Positions 1 through 5,951 of a stretch of 7,344 bases of DNA are shown here, in pieces. The position numbers were made by a program, and so were the translations under genes. The notes beneath the pieces were generated by a model that saw only the letters and a program-made list of their open reading frames with translations, had not been told where the DNA came from and searched no databases. Numbering within the stretch: the first letter of the stretch is position 1; the number at the start of each line of letters is the position of its first letter. Where the stretch lies: NCBI GenBank assembly GCA_903842755.1, contig CAIMNF010000567.1:1-7344 (forward strand). The letters are read 5' to 3'. The stretch is from Oligoflexia bacterium. Lineage in GTDB: Bacteria > Bdellovibrionota > UBA1018 > CAIMNF01.

Positions 1-96
1 CATATTCATATTGTAATCCAAGAAATTGCAGATGAAGATTGGGGCTTTGAAGGCCTGCCAACTGATGAGCGGAAGAAGACCCAAAAGGTCAAATAA
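1..96 (+). CDS. C-terminal fragment of a probable tautomerase-family protein
   Basis: The window opens inside an open frame that runs 31 codons to a TAA at 94-96. The visible residues begin HIHIVIQEI and continue with a DWGFEGLP segment and a lysine-rich end. A beta-strand with alternating I/V followed by an E..(D/N)WG..G pattern is typical of the C-terminal half of 4-oxalocrotonate tautomerase / MIF-like proteins. These are small oligomeric enzymes that use an N-terminal proline for keto-enol tautomerisation. The N-terminus and catalytic proline lie outside the window, so activity cannot be judged. The gene is convergent with the ars operon and is followed after 51 bp by the intergenic repeat at 148-237. 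The family call rests on this short tail only and could be wrong. That the frame is coding is somewhat more secure than the family. Confidence 0.45.
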   Translation, partial: HIHIVIQEIADEDWGFEGLPTDERKKTQKVK

Positions 97-147
97 TTTA
101 AATACAGGAAACAACGACAGTAATCGGATCGTGAGTCCCCGCAGAAG

Positions 148-237
148 AATTGCAATTGTAAAAGTCTGGACTTGATCTGACACCGCAAAAATTTAGCTTT
201 GATCAAATCTGACAACTGTAAAGAATGGCAATTATTT
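148..237 (+). repeat. Intergenic repeat, copy 1 (about 90 bp)
   Basis: This stretch in the 198-bp gap between the tautomerase-like gene and arsC aligns with the reverse complement of 6591-6678. By hand, about 72 of 90 columns match with two single-base gaps. The best part is 148-183 (AATTGCAA, TGTAAAAGT, GACTTG, TCTGACAC all shared). The palindrome TTTGATCAAA at 198-207 is kept, then CTGACA, and then TGGCA followed by TTATTT at 226-237. No open frame is conserved between the copies, so it is a non-coding element. In both places it lies 3' of a gene and in that gene's orientation. Apart from this repeat I see nothing in 97-294, and no clear terminator for either convergent transcript. Confidence 0.75.
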
Positions 238-294
238 AGCAGAGTATCTTGGAGTATTTGCACGGAATTATTTCCAAAATAAAACCTGAAGAAG

Positions 295-717
295 TCATAA
301 TAGTGATTCGAGTTTAAACTTCTTGAGTCGTGAAGAGATCGAGTCTCTCGCATGCCTAAAACGTTTTATCATTTCATCATCGGTAAGCGGTTCTTTTGAA
401 GCTGGATCCGGGAACGGCCAGTGAAGTCTTTTTGCAGTCTTCGAGGCAACAACGGGGCAAACCTCTTCAGCACACAACGTGATGATGTAATCTAACCCTA
501 CGATGAAGCCGGGAGATAGCTGCTCGTAAGACTTCGAGCGATTATTTGAAATATCAATTCCGACCTCTTCCAAGACCTGAATAGCAAATGGATTCACAAG
601 TTTAGGCTCTGATCCTGCGCTTTCAATCCAAACATCTGGTCCAAAAATATTTTTGGCTAATCCTTCGGCAAGTTGGCTCCTAGCTGAGTTTGCGACACAC
701 ATGAATAAGATTTTCAT
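295..717 (-). CDS. arsC: Arsenate reductase ArsC, LMW-phosphatase (thioredoxin-linked) type
   Basis: This 140-aa protein would reduce arsenate to arsenite in the cytoplasm so that ACR3 can export it. The phosphatase-type anion loop CVANSARS starts at residue 7 and fits CX5R(S), with C7 as nucleophile and R13 binding the oxyanion. The redox relay cysteines appear as C82 and C87 in LCAEEVCP, matching the C10/C82/C89 arrangement of the S. aureus pI258-type enzyme. The acid/base aspartate lies in the FPDP motif (D104). Length is normal for the family. The ATG overlaps the TGA of acr3 by 4 bp (ATGA), so translation is probably coupled. It is the last gene of the operon, and no convincing hairpin plus U-run follows it. 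The glutaredoxin-linked subgroup cannot be fully excluded, but the reductase assignment is firm. Confidence 0.95.
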   Translation of the reverse strand: MKILFMCVANSARSQLAEGLAKNIFGPDVWIESAGSEPKLVNPFAIQVLEEVGIDISNNRSKSYEQLSPGFIVGLDYIITLCAEEVCPVVASKTAKRLHWPFPDPASKEPLTDDEMIKRFRHARDSISSRLKKFKLESLL

Positions 718-1760
718 ACAGCGACCTCATTTTTAAAGTAAATATCTCGTAATTTCATTGATACATGAACCAAAGCGAGAAGCACTGGAACTTCAACTAA
801 TGGGCCAATTACGGCGGCGAAAGCGATCCCACTATTGATTCCAAAAGTGGCAATTGCCACCGCGATCGCTAGTTCAAAGTTGTTGCTTGCAGCTGTAAAC
901 GAGAGAGTGACCGATTTTTGATAATCAGCTCCAGCTTTTTTGCTTAAAAAGAACGACAAGAAAAACATGATGAGAAAATAGATTGTGAGTGGAATCGCAA
1001 TTCTAACGACATCAAATGGAAGTTTGACCATTCGATCGCCTTTTAAAGCAAACATCACCACAATCGTAAAAAGAAGAGCGCACAAAGTAATCGGCCCAAT
1101 TTTGGGCAGAAAACTTCCTTCATACCACTGGTCGCCTTTTGCTTTCCTCAAGAAGAAACGCGTGAGAAATCCAGCCAGAAACGGAATTCCAAGGTAAATT
1201 AAGACAGACTTAGCAATTTCAAAAACCGAAACATTTAACTCGTAACCTTGAATCCCTAACCAGTTTGGAATGATCTTCATGAACAGCCATGCGTAAACTG
1301 GAAAGAATAAAATCTGAAAAATGGAATTGAACGCCACAAGACCCGCGCAATATTCAGGACTTCCATCCGCCAAGTCATTCCAAACCAAAACCATTGCGAT
1401 ACATCGAGCAAGCCCAATCAAAATGAGACCCATCATGTATTCTGGATGACCTTTTAGAAAAATCACCGCCAAACCAAACATTAAAATTGGACCGATTAAC
1501 CAGTTTTGAACTAAAGATAGCGCAAGTATTTTTGGATTTGAGAAAACCCGTCCTAATTCTTCATATTTTACCTTAGCGAGAGGTGGATACATCATGAGTA
1601 TCAAACCAATCGCAATTGGAATTGAAGTAGAACCGTAATTTAGACTCTGAAGCGTGGGCACGATACCGGGCGCAAGAACACTCAGCAAAATTCCAGCGAT
1701 CATCGCGAGTATGATCCAAAGCGTGAGAAAACGGTCTAGGAATGAAAGCTTCTTTTTCAT
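714..1760 (-). CDS. arsB: Arsenite efflux permease, ACR3 family
   Basis: This is a 348-aa inner-membrane protein of the BART superfamily with about ten hydrophobic segments. It would extrude arsenite using the proton gradient. Family hallmarks are visible: an early IPIAIGLILMMYPPLAKV block (47-64), the GLARCIAMVLVWNDLADG motif in the fourth segment with the essential cysteine at C120, and the late SFTAASNNFELAIAVAIA motif (E296) followed by GPLVEVPVLLAL (E323). I start it at the ATG at 1758-1760 (MKKKLSFLDRFLTLW). The frame is open 43 codons further upstream, but that extension lies inside arsI and has no membrane or family character. The chosen start is one base after the arsI stop, with GCGAG a few bases upstream as a weak ribosome site. 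The symbols acr3 and arsB are both used for such genes; this is not the unrelated ArsB antiporter family. Confidence 0.95.
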   Translation of the reverse strand: MKKKLSFLDRFLTLWIILAMIAGILLSVLAPGIVPTLQSLNYGSTSIPIAIGLILMMYPPLAKVKYEELGRVFSNPKILALSLVQNWLIGPILMFGLAVIFLKGHPEYMMGLILIGLARCIAMVLVWNDLADGSPEYCAGLVAFNSIFQILFFPVYAWLFMKIIPNWLGIQGYELNVSVFEIAKSVLIYLGIPFLAGFLTRFFLRKAKGDQWYEGSFLPKIGPITLCALLFTIVVMFALKGDRMVKLPFDVVRIAIPLTIYFLIMFFLSFFLSKKAGADYQKSVTLSFTAASNNFELAIAVAIATFGINSGIAFAAVIGPLVEVPVLLALVHVSMKLRDIYFKNEVAV

Positions 1761-1761
1761 A

Positions 1762-2214
1762 TTACTCGCAACATGATCCTTCTTCGGAGTCATCGGGTTC
1801 ACAGCATCCACCTTCTTGATCCTCGTCTTGATTCGACTCGTTTCCAAAAACTTCAGCGTCAGCCATGTTTTGATAGGCTTCCCAAGCAATGTTTGCAGGA
1901 TCTCTTACCCAGGCTTTTTTAGATTCGGCGTAACAGCAGGTAGTTTCACCTTCACCATAAACGCCTAAGTCTGCTTTCTTTAGGCGCTCAGTGATTACTT
2001 CAAGTTCGCCTTCATTTTCTACCTGAATGCCTAAGTGGTTCACGCCGAGTACATCGCTTCGGGTAGAAATGGCAAAATTGATTCTAGGGTCTTCCACTAA
2101 CCATTTAGCGTAATCGTCTTTCAATTTAACGGGAGGTACTCCAAATAGGGTTGAGTAGAACTGGACAGATTCTTCGATATTTTTAACGGCAACATGCATG
2201 TGAAAACGTTTCAT
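1762..2214 (-). CDS. arsI: ArsI-type C-As lyase (vicinal-oxygen-chelate dioxygenase, ArsI/CadI family)
   Basis: The protein is 150 aa with a VOC fold: an opening strand with KRFHMHVAV, then a repeat unit with VNHLGIQV. ArsI uses Fe(II) and O2 to cleave the carbon-arsenic bond of trivalent organoarsenicals such as MAs(III), giving arsenite. Likely metal ligands are H5, H60 and E112. The diagnostic substrate-binding cysteine pair is C93-C94 in TTCCYAESKKAWVRDP. The last 30 residues or so form a very acidic tail holding two further pairs, C137-C138 and C148-C149. The ATG directly follows the arsR stop with no gap, and an AAGGAAG ribosome site lies within the last arsR codons, so the genes are coupled. 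The arsenite made here would be exported by ACR3. The related cadmium-induced CadI proteins are the alternative, but the ars context favours ArsI. Confidence 0.9.
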   Translation of the reverse strand: MKRFHMHVAVKNIEESVQFYSTLFGVPPVKLKDDYAKWLVEDPRINFAISTRSDVLGVNHLGIQVENEGELEVITERLKKADLGVYGEGETTCCYAESKKAWVRDPANIAWEAYQNMADAEVFGNESNQDEDQEGGCCEPDDSEEGSCCE

Positions 2215-2538
2215 TTAGCACTTCCTTTTTGTTTTGTTTTTTGAAGTTGTAGATTCCCGAACGCAGCAATTGTCGGCGAGGTATTCAATCAGCTGCTCCG
2301 TAATGACCGTGTTAGCGAAATAAGTGATAGACCTGCCTTCCTTTTTAGAAGTAACGAGGCCCGCCTTGCTCATGTGAGAGAGGTGAAATGACAATGTATT
2401 ATCTGGAATTTTCAATTCCTCGGCGAGTTTTCCCGCAATAGAACCCTCGCGGCCATATTCGATCAAAAGCTTAAAGACCCTTAATCGAGTTTCTTGTGAG
2501 AGGGATGCAAAGGCTTCTAGGGCTTCAAACATTTCCAT
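2215..2538 (-). CDS. arsR: ArsR/SmtB-family arsenical-responsive repressor
   Basis: This 107-aa winged-helix repressor would bind the promoter upstream of itself and release it on As(III) binding. The recognition helix region is IPDNTLSFHLSHMSKAGLV (44-62), and the wing follows at SKKEGRSITYFA. There is no CVC motif in the DNA-binding helices as in the classical plasmid R773 repressor. The candidate metalloid ligands are C91-C92 in DNCCVRES and the terminal C107. This resembles the C-terminal cysteine site known from the Acidithiobacillus ferrooxidans-type ArsR. A second possible start at residue 3 (ATG 2530-2532) would barely change the protein. The first ATG falls where transcription should begin. 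The stop codon abuts the arsI start. Its place as first gene of the unit implies autoregulation. Confidence 0.92.
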   Translation of the reverse strand: MEMFEALEAFASLSQETRLRVFKLLIEYGREGSIAGKLAEELKIPDNTLSFHLSHMSKAGLVTSKKEGRSITYFANTVITEQLIEYLADNCCVRESTTSKNKTKRKC

Positions 2539-2544
2539 ACTTCT

Positions 2545-2573
2545 AGAATAATAGAACTAATTAGAAAAGTCAA
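2545..2573 (-). promoter_or_regulatory. arsR operon sigma70 promoter with overlapping candidate ArsR operator
   Basis: On the minus strand a -35 TTGACT (2568-2573) is followed by exactly 17 bp and a -10 TATTCT (2545-2550). Six bases after the -10 comes the A of the arsR ATG (2538), so transcription should start at or within a base or two of the start codon. Candidate operator sequence lies within it: the palindrome CTAATTAG (2557-2564) in the spacer, TTCTAGAA (2541-2548) across the -10 end, and three TTCTA units in direct order. The promoter call is strong. Which palindrome ArsR binds is an inference. Confidence 0.8.
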
Positions 2574-2681
2574 TCCTTGAAATGGGTCTTCAGGTATGCA
2601 CCCTGATTTTGGGAAGTTCATGTATGTGAAAAAGTCCGTTTGAAGTGTTGGAAATAGCTCCCAAATCCCGGCATCGTCGTT

Positions 2682-2731
2682 ATCGGAGATAAGTGCCAAT
2701 CTCACTCGTTCATATAGACAGATTGGCCACT
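2682..2731 (-). repeat. Short intergenic motif plus near-perfect inverted repeat
   Basis: On the minus strand ATTGGCACTTATCTCCGAT (2682-2700) matches 17 of 19 bases with the minus strand of 6586-6604 and resembles the plus strand of 4560-4577. Overlapping it is an inverted repeat whose arms are 2692-2702 (AGTGCCAATCT) and 2720-2731 (AGATTGGCCACT). These pair over 11 bp with one extra G unpaired in the second arm, around a 17-base loop. It lies just beyond the terminator of the recombinase gene, in that gene's orientation. The rest of the 245-bp gap 2539-2783 holds only the arsR promoter and the terminator. I recognise nothing in 2575-2680. Function is unknown; a recombination site or a mobile repeat remnant are options. 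Confidence 0.55.
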
Positions 2732-2742
2732 GAAGAAGCTAT

Positions 2743-2776
2743 AAAAAAGACTTGGGTTACCTCGTGGCAACCCAAG
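2743..2776 (-). terminator. Rho-independent terminator of the recombinase gene
   Basis: On the minus strand, 7 bp after the recombinase stop, CTTGGGTTGCC pairs with GGTAACCCAAG (2751-2776). This forms an 11-bp stem with one G-T wobble and the tetraloop ACGA. It is followed directly by TCTTTTTT (2743-2750), the U-run of an intrinsic terminator. The orientation fits the recombinase gene and insulates the ars promoter region from read-through. Confidence 0.88.
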
Positions 2777-2783
2777 CCGTATT

Positions 2784-3791
2784 TTAAAAGAAGTTCAAAT
2801 TGAAAATCGGGTTCTTGCGATGATTCCGTTTGCGTTTATTATATCGCTGGGTTGTACGAACATCCGCATGATTCACAAGTTGCGAAATATAGTAAATATC
2901 TTCGCCATTCTCGATTAACGAACTGATAAACGTCGCTCTCGCACTGTGAGGTGTGATTCTCTTTTCTTTATTGACCCGTTTTGCCCACTTTCCAACAATG
3001 TAACCCAAGGTAGTGTGACTAAGTTTCTTTTTAGTCTTTCCGCCATGGGAATTCTTTGTCGGCTGAAAAAGAAAGTCGCGTTCATCAATTTTTCTTCCTG
3101 CTGATTCCATCCATTTTGTATATTCGTCGACATAAAATGAGGTCGTCGGGTGAATAGAGATTTGGTTTATTTTTTGACCTTTTCCCATATAGCTCAGAAA
3201 ACGAATACCTTCTTGAGTTTTAAAATTTGATAATTTTAGATTTCTCAATTCGGCCTGTCTCATTCCGGTCGTAAATAGAAGTAGGATAATTGCCCTATGC
3301 AGTGGGGGCGCTTCTTGGATAACGAGATCAAAAAATGTCTTCATCTCTCGGTCTGAGAATGCCTGTGTCTCTGCTAATACTATCCGGTTGGGACGAGTAC
3401 AAAATTCGGCAGGATTTTTTTCAATAATCTCCCTTTGAAGCAAAAACTGGAAAAAGCTTGAGACAGAAGAAAGCTTTCGGTTAATTGTATTTGGCGCATA
3501 ACCTCGCTTTCGATTAGATAAGTAATCTTCCAAATGCTTTTTGTATTTTACAACATGGACACGCCGAATCTCCTCAAACAGCAGTTTATTCCTTATTGCT
3601 TTTGGTAAGTTAAATTGCACCGAAGAAAACGCGAAGAATGATTTCAGGTCGCGTCGATATGCCTGCTCCGTTAACGGGCTTCGATCTTTAAGAAATTCAT
3701 AAATCAGATCTTCTACTGCCTCATTCCCTGAAAACAAAACCAACTCATTTTTGTTACTCGGCTTATAGGGGTTTTTCGTTTCATTTTTCAT
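2784..3791 (-). CDS. Tyrosine recombinase / phage-type integrase
   Basis: This 335-aa site-specific recombinase cuts and rejoins DNA through a 3'-phosphotyrosyl intermediate. It has a SAM-like core-binding N-terminal domain (about residues 25-130) and a C-terminal catalytic domain. The full catalytic set is visible: R178 in TGMRQAELR, K204 in MGKGQK, H282 and R285 in TPHSARATF, H308 in LVNHADVRTTQRY, and nucleophile Y317. I start at the ATG at 3789-3791 because AAGGAGG lies 7 bases upstream. The ATG seven codons earlier has no such site. There is no extra helix insert like that of integron IntI. The closest general shape is XerC/D-like, but the basic, unusual C-terminal end (residues from KRKRNHRKNP on) and accessory context argue against a housekeeping Xer. 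It is divergent from the toxin-antitoxin pair and ends at a strong terminator. Its target site is unknown. Confidence 0.9.
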   Translation of the reverse strand: MKNETKNPYKPSNKNELVLFSGNEAVEDLIYEFLKDRSPLTEQAYRRDLKSFFAFSSVQFNLPKAIRNKLLFEEIRRVHVVKYKKHLEDYLSNRKRGYAPNTINRKLSSVSSFFQFLLQREIIEKNPAEFCTRPNRIVLAETQAFSDREMKTFFDLVIQEAPPLHRAIILLLFTTGMRQAELRNLKLSNFKTQEGIRFLSYMGKGQKINQISIHPTTSFYVDEYTKWMESAGRKIDERDFLFQPTKNSHGGKTKKKLSHTTLGYIVGKWAKRVNKEKRITPHSARATFISSLIENGEDIYYISQLVNHADVRTTQRYNKRKRNHRKNPIFNLNFF

Positions 3792-3864
3792 CGAGATCCC
3801 TCCTTGGATCAATTTGGTTAAAATGGCTCGTTGCCACTCGTTTTATTCTAGGCTAAAACAAGAC

Positions 3865-3894
3865 TTGACATAGTACAGCTACATACTGTACTAT
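3865..3894 (+). promoter_or_regulatory. Toxin-antitoxin promoter with embedded palindromic operator
   Basis: A consensus -35 TTGACA (3865-3870) is followed after 18 bp by TACTAT (3889-3894) as -10. A perfect 8-bp inverted repeat, TAGTACAG (3871-3878) and CTGTACTA (3886-3893) around a 7-base centre, fills the spacer and reaches into the -10. This is the usual place for antitoxin or toxin-antitoxin complex binding in type II systems. Transcription would start near 3901, leaving only about 3 bases before the toxin ATG at 3904. The 112-bp gap must also hold the promoter of the divergent recombinase. I see only a weak TAGAAT-like -10 for it (complement of 3845-3850), so shared control is possible but unproven. 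Confidence 0.75.
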
Positions 3895-3903
3895 TAAATA
3901 GAG

Positions 3904-4191
3904 ATGGAACGGTCCTATAATGTTTGGATTACGAAGTTTGCAGAGAAACAGCTTAAAAAACTACCTAAGCATATCGTAGCTGCATTTCATACCTGGGTTA
4001 GATCCGTTGAGTTAGATGGAATTGACAAAAATCGGAAAATTGCCGGCTACCACGACGAACCACTCAAGGGAGATCGAAAAGGGCAAAGGTCCGTAAGATT
4101 AAACCGCGCCTATCGTGTGATCTACGAAGAAACAGAAAACGGTAACATTGTATTAATTGGTGTATTAGAGGTAAATAAACATGAATATTAA
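3904..4191 (+). CDS. higB: RelE/ParE-superfamily toxin, HigB-like mRNA interferase
   Basis: This is a 95-aa basic protein of the type II toxin class that cleaves mRNA on the ribosome when free of its antitoxin. The N-terminal strand (YNVWITKFAEKQLKKLP) leads into two helices. The second half carries the characteristic HDEPLKGDRKGQRSVRLNRAYRVIY block (50-74), with basic residues K55, R58, R62, R65 and R68, and ends in VLEVNKHEY, a typical RelE/HigB C-terminus. Length is normal. It precedes the antitoxin gene and overlaps it by 11 bp, the toxin-first order known for higBA. There is no strong ribosome site, only GAG next to the ATG, which agrees with a near-leaderless message. The precise subfamily (HigB versus other RelE/ParE) is less certain than the toxin class. 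Confidence 0.88.
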   Translation: MERSYNVWITKFAEKQLKKLPKHIVAAFHTWVRSVELDGIDKNRKIAGYHDEPLKGDRKGQRSVRLNRAYRVIYEETENGNIVLIGVLEVNKHEY

Positions 4192-4486
4192 AGAAGCTGA
4201 TAAAGTTTTAGTGAAAATGAATGGCCCATTTTCTTTTGCCACTTACATGTTGGGTATTCGCACCACGCTTGATCTGACTCAGGTCGAAATGGCCAAGAAG
4301 CTTGGGATCTCAAAAGCGGCTCTTTGCGAAGTTGAAAAAGGCAGAACTTTAGTTAGTCCCGCCTCTGCTGTGAAGTATGCAAAAAAGGCCGGCTTCTCCG
4401 TGACATTAGCTCTTGAAGCTTGCTTTCAGGACCAGCTACGCAAAGCGAGCATCAAAAAACGAGTTAGAATTGAAGATGCGGCCTAG
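4181..4486 (+). CDS. higA: Xre-type helix-turn-helix antitoxin, HigA-like
   Basis: This 101-aa protein would neutralise the upstream toxin by direct binding and, with it, repress the shared promoter at 3865-3894. A lambda-repressor-like HTH spans about residues 31-56 (LTQVEMAKKLGISKAALCEVEKGR). The preceding segment, with GPFSFATYMLGIRTTLDL, and the C-terminal helices, with GFSVTLALEACFQDQLRKA, would form the toxin-binding and dimer parts. The ATG lies inside the 3' end of the toxin gene (11-bp overlap), with AGAGG nine bases upstream, so translation is coupled. No clear terminator follows. The 154-bp gap to tetR holds the short motif at 4560-4577 and the tetR promoter. Confidence 0.88.
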   Translation: MNIKEADKVLVKMNGPFSFATYMLGIRTTLDLTQVEMAKKLGISKAALCEVEKGRTLVSPASAVKYAKKAGFSVTLALEACFQDQLRKASIKKRVRIEDAA

Positions 4487-4520
4487 ATTCTAATCAATAC
4501 TCTTGGGGAATAATCGCTGT

Positions 4521-4577
4521 TGAGTGGCCATTCTAACGTGTCCCAAATTGAGGAGACCACTTGGCGTTATTTCCGAT
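4521..4577 (+). repeat. Intergenic short motif (variant copy) after the toxin-antitoxin pair
   Basis: CTTGGCGTTATTTCCGAT (4560-4577) is a one-gap variant of the motif seen on the minus strand at 2682-2700 and 6586-6604. About 37 bases upstream, TTGAGTGGCCATTCT (4519-4533) parallels TTCAGTGGCCAATCT on the minus strand near 2720-2735, so this site and the 2682-2735 site share both ends with unrelated middles. Nothing else is recognisable between the antitoxin stop and the tetR operator. Confidence 0.45.
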
Positions 4578-4603
4578 TGAGCGCCTCATAATCTAATTCT
4601 ATC

Positions 4604-4632
4604 TTGAACACTCGTTCAAAATAGAGTATCCT
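4604..4632 (+). promoter_or_regulatory. tetR operon promoter with TetR-type palindromic operator
   Basis: TTGAAC (4604-4609) can serve as -35, with a 17-bp spacer and TATCCT (4627-4632) as -10. The same -35 is the left arm of a perfect inverted repeat, TTGAAC-ACTC-GTTCAA (4604-4619). TGAAC..GTTCA palindromes are common operators of TetR-family repressors, and this one would block polymerase directly. Transcription would begin near 4639, two bases before the tetR ATG. Binding by the adjacent TetR is inferred from position. Confidence 0.72.
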
Positions 4633-4640
4633 ATGGTTCT

Positions 4641-5225
4641 ATGGGTAGAGCGCCAAGTTTTAATCAGCACCAAATCGACAAACGTCTAATGGAGCTTTTT
4701 TGGTTCTCAGGTGTAGACTCAGTTTCTGCAAGGGACATTTCCAAAGGCACAGGGCTGATGTTGGGTAGTCTGTACAATCATTATGGCAACCGTGATGATA
4801 TGCTGGTGGCAGCACTTAGATTCTACATTGATGAAGTTATTCAAAAGCGGATCGAAAAGTATTTGGCAATTAAAGAGCCAAGGTTTTTTGAATATCTGTG
4901 GACTGCAGTAGAGCCAATTTTGGAATCCAGAGGGCAGCATACTTGCTTTTTAATTCATTCGAGAGAGTCGCAAGGATACCGATCTTCGATCGTTTCAAAG
5001 GAGATCGTTCGGGGTCTTGAGTTGATCCGCGAAGGATATTCTGCAGGCGTTAAGAATTTATGCGGAAGTTCATCATCAATCAGATTACTGGTGAATCAAA
5101 TTTTTAGTTTTCACTTGGGGCTACTAATTTTTACACAAACTACCAAATCAAAATCAAACGTGAAAGATCTCATTCGAGCTAATCTTCGCGCTTTCAATTT
5201 AGAACAGAAAGGAACAAGCACATGA
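4641..5225 (+). CDS. TetR/AcrR-family transcriptional repressor
   Basis: This is a 194-aa one-component regulator: an N-terminal HTH binds the operator and the C-terminal helical domain binds a small ligand and releases DNA. The HTH is clear at about 12-58: helix 1 with KRLMELFWFSGVDSVSARDIS, then the turn and recognition helix GTGLMLGSLYNHYGNRDDML. The C-terminal domain is typical in length but has no feature that reveals the ligand. Residues R107-ESQGYRSS and C102 could be in the pocket, but that is guesswork. It has the operator at 4604-4619 directly upstream, so autorepression is likely. Its TGA overlaps the ATG of the SDR gene by 4 bp, so it controls the oxidoreductase and probably the YdeI-like gene. 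No strong ribosome site precedes the ATG, in line with a nearly leaderless message. Confidence 0.9.
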   Translation: MGRAPSFNQHQIDKRLMELFWFSGVDSVSARDISKGTGLMLGSLYNHYGNRDDMLVAALRFYIDEVIQKRIEKYLAIKEPRFFEYLWTAVEPILESRGQHTCFLIHSRESQGYRSSIVSKEIVRGLELIREGYSAGVKNLCGSSSSIRLLVNQIFSFHLGLLIFTQTTKSKSNVKDLIRANLRAFNLEQKGTST

Positions 5226-5947
5226 AAAAACAAATCGCCCTTGTCACAGGGGCAAACAGAGGAATTGGATTCGAAGTCGTAAAACAATTGGCCCAAGCCA
5301 ACTACCAAGTCATCCTTACTGGTCGGGATTCCGAGAAGGTAAATAAGGCAGCGAGTGAACTTGCCAGACAAGGACTAGCAGTTGAAGGCATTGCAATGGA
5401 GGTCACAGACGACTCTTCGGTCAAAGAGGTCGCAGAGAAGGTTCTTGGTAAATATGGGCACATTAATGTGATCATCAACAATGCCGGTGGAAATTTCGAT
5501 TATGATAAATCCGTCAGTCAAATGGATCTAAATTTTGCCTCGGAAACGCTTGAACTGAATCTGCTTTCGGCGTGGCGGGTCTCAATGACATTTCTACCGC
5601 TACTCAGGAAGGTGCCCGGATCAAGAATTGTGAACGTTGCAAGCGGAGCTGGATCGCACACTGATACAAACTTTGGCCTTACAGCCATGGGCGGCGCTGT
5701 ATCCGCATATGGTGTTTCTAAATGTGCTCTCAATGCACTGACTTGCAAATTTGCGACAGACCTAAAAAAGGATGGCATTTTAGTTAATTCCGTTTGTCCC
5801 GGATTCACCGCAACTTATCCTGGCGCTGAAGCGCAGGGAGCTAGGCCTGTTAAAGATGGTGCAGCCAGTGTAGTGTGGGCTGCGACTTTGCCAGCCGACG
5901 GGCCGACCGGAGGATTCTTCCGGGATGGCAAAGCCATCGGTTGGTGA
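5222..5947 (+). CDS. Short-chain dehydrogenase/reductase (SDR), carbonyl-reductase-like
   Basis: This is a 241-aa cytosolic NAD(P)(H)-dependent oxidoreductase with a Rossmann fold. The cofactor motif TGANRGIG is at 9-16, NNAG at 86-89, the structural N113 in ELNLLS, and the catalytic S141 with Y163 and K167 in SAYGVSK. The late PG (193-194) and the C-terminal GPTGGFFRDGKAIGW are typical of classical SDRs close to carbonyl reductase 1 and plant menthone/neomenthol reductases. R15 of the NRG motif and R35 after the second strand suggest NADPH preference. The ATG overlaps the tetR stop (ATGA), and AAAGGAA stands about nine bases upstream. As the direct partner of a TetR gene it probably acts on the compound sensed, or on a reactive carbonyl. 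The substrate cannot be named. Confidence 0.9.
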   Translation: MKKQIALVTGANRGIGFEVVKQLAQANYQVILTGRDSEKVNKAASELARQGLAVEGIAMEVTDDSSVKEVAEKVLGKYGHINVIINNAGGNFDYDKSVSQMDLNFASETLELNLLSAWRVSMTFLPLLRKVPGSRIVNVASGAGSHTDTNFGLTAMGGAVSAYGVSKCALNALTCKFATDLKKDGILVNSVCPGFTATYPGAEAQGARPVKDGAASVVWAATLPADGPTGGFFRDGKAIGW

Positions 5948-5951
5948 TTGA

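Noticed and set aside
6..353. 115-codon minus-strand open frame over the arsC 3' region
   Set aside because: It runs through the repeat and antisense to the tautomerase-like fragment, has low-complexity composition, and overlaps arsC in another frame.
985..1197. Plus-strand open frame inside the ACR3 gene, and similar frames inside the recombinase, tetR, SDR and YdeI genes
   Set aside because: They are antisense or out-of-frame shadows of well-supported genes, without ribosome sites or family features.
1761..1889. Upstream extension of the ACR3 frame, giving a 391-aa protein
   Set aside because: It lies within arsI, adds a polar segment unlike the family, and the ATG at 1758-1760 begins right at the conserved N-terminus next to the arsI stop.
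2682..2700. Sigma54 promoter reading of the TTGGCAC motif
   Set aside because: The -24 TGGCAC looks right but the -12 GC element is missing at the proper spacing in all three copies, and the motif sits at gene 3' ends.
2517..2705. 62-codon minus-strand open frame starting with GTG across the arsR promoter
   Set aside because: It overlaps the arsR promoter and the start of arsR, has no ribosome site and no recognisable family.
2682..4580. Integron attC sites around the recombinase
   Set aside because: No paired RYYYAAC and GTTRRRY cores at the expected positions, modules lie in both orientations, and the recombinase lacks the IntI-specific insert. An isolated GTTGAGT near 4519 is not enough.
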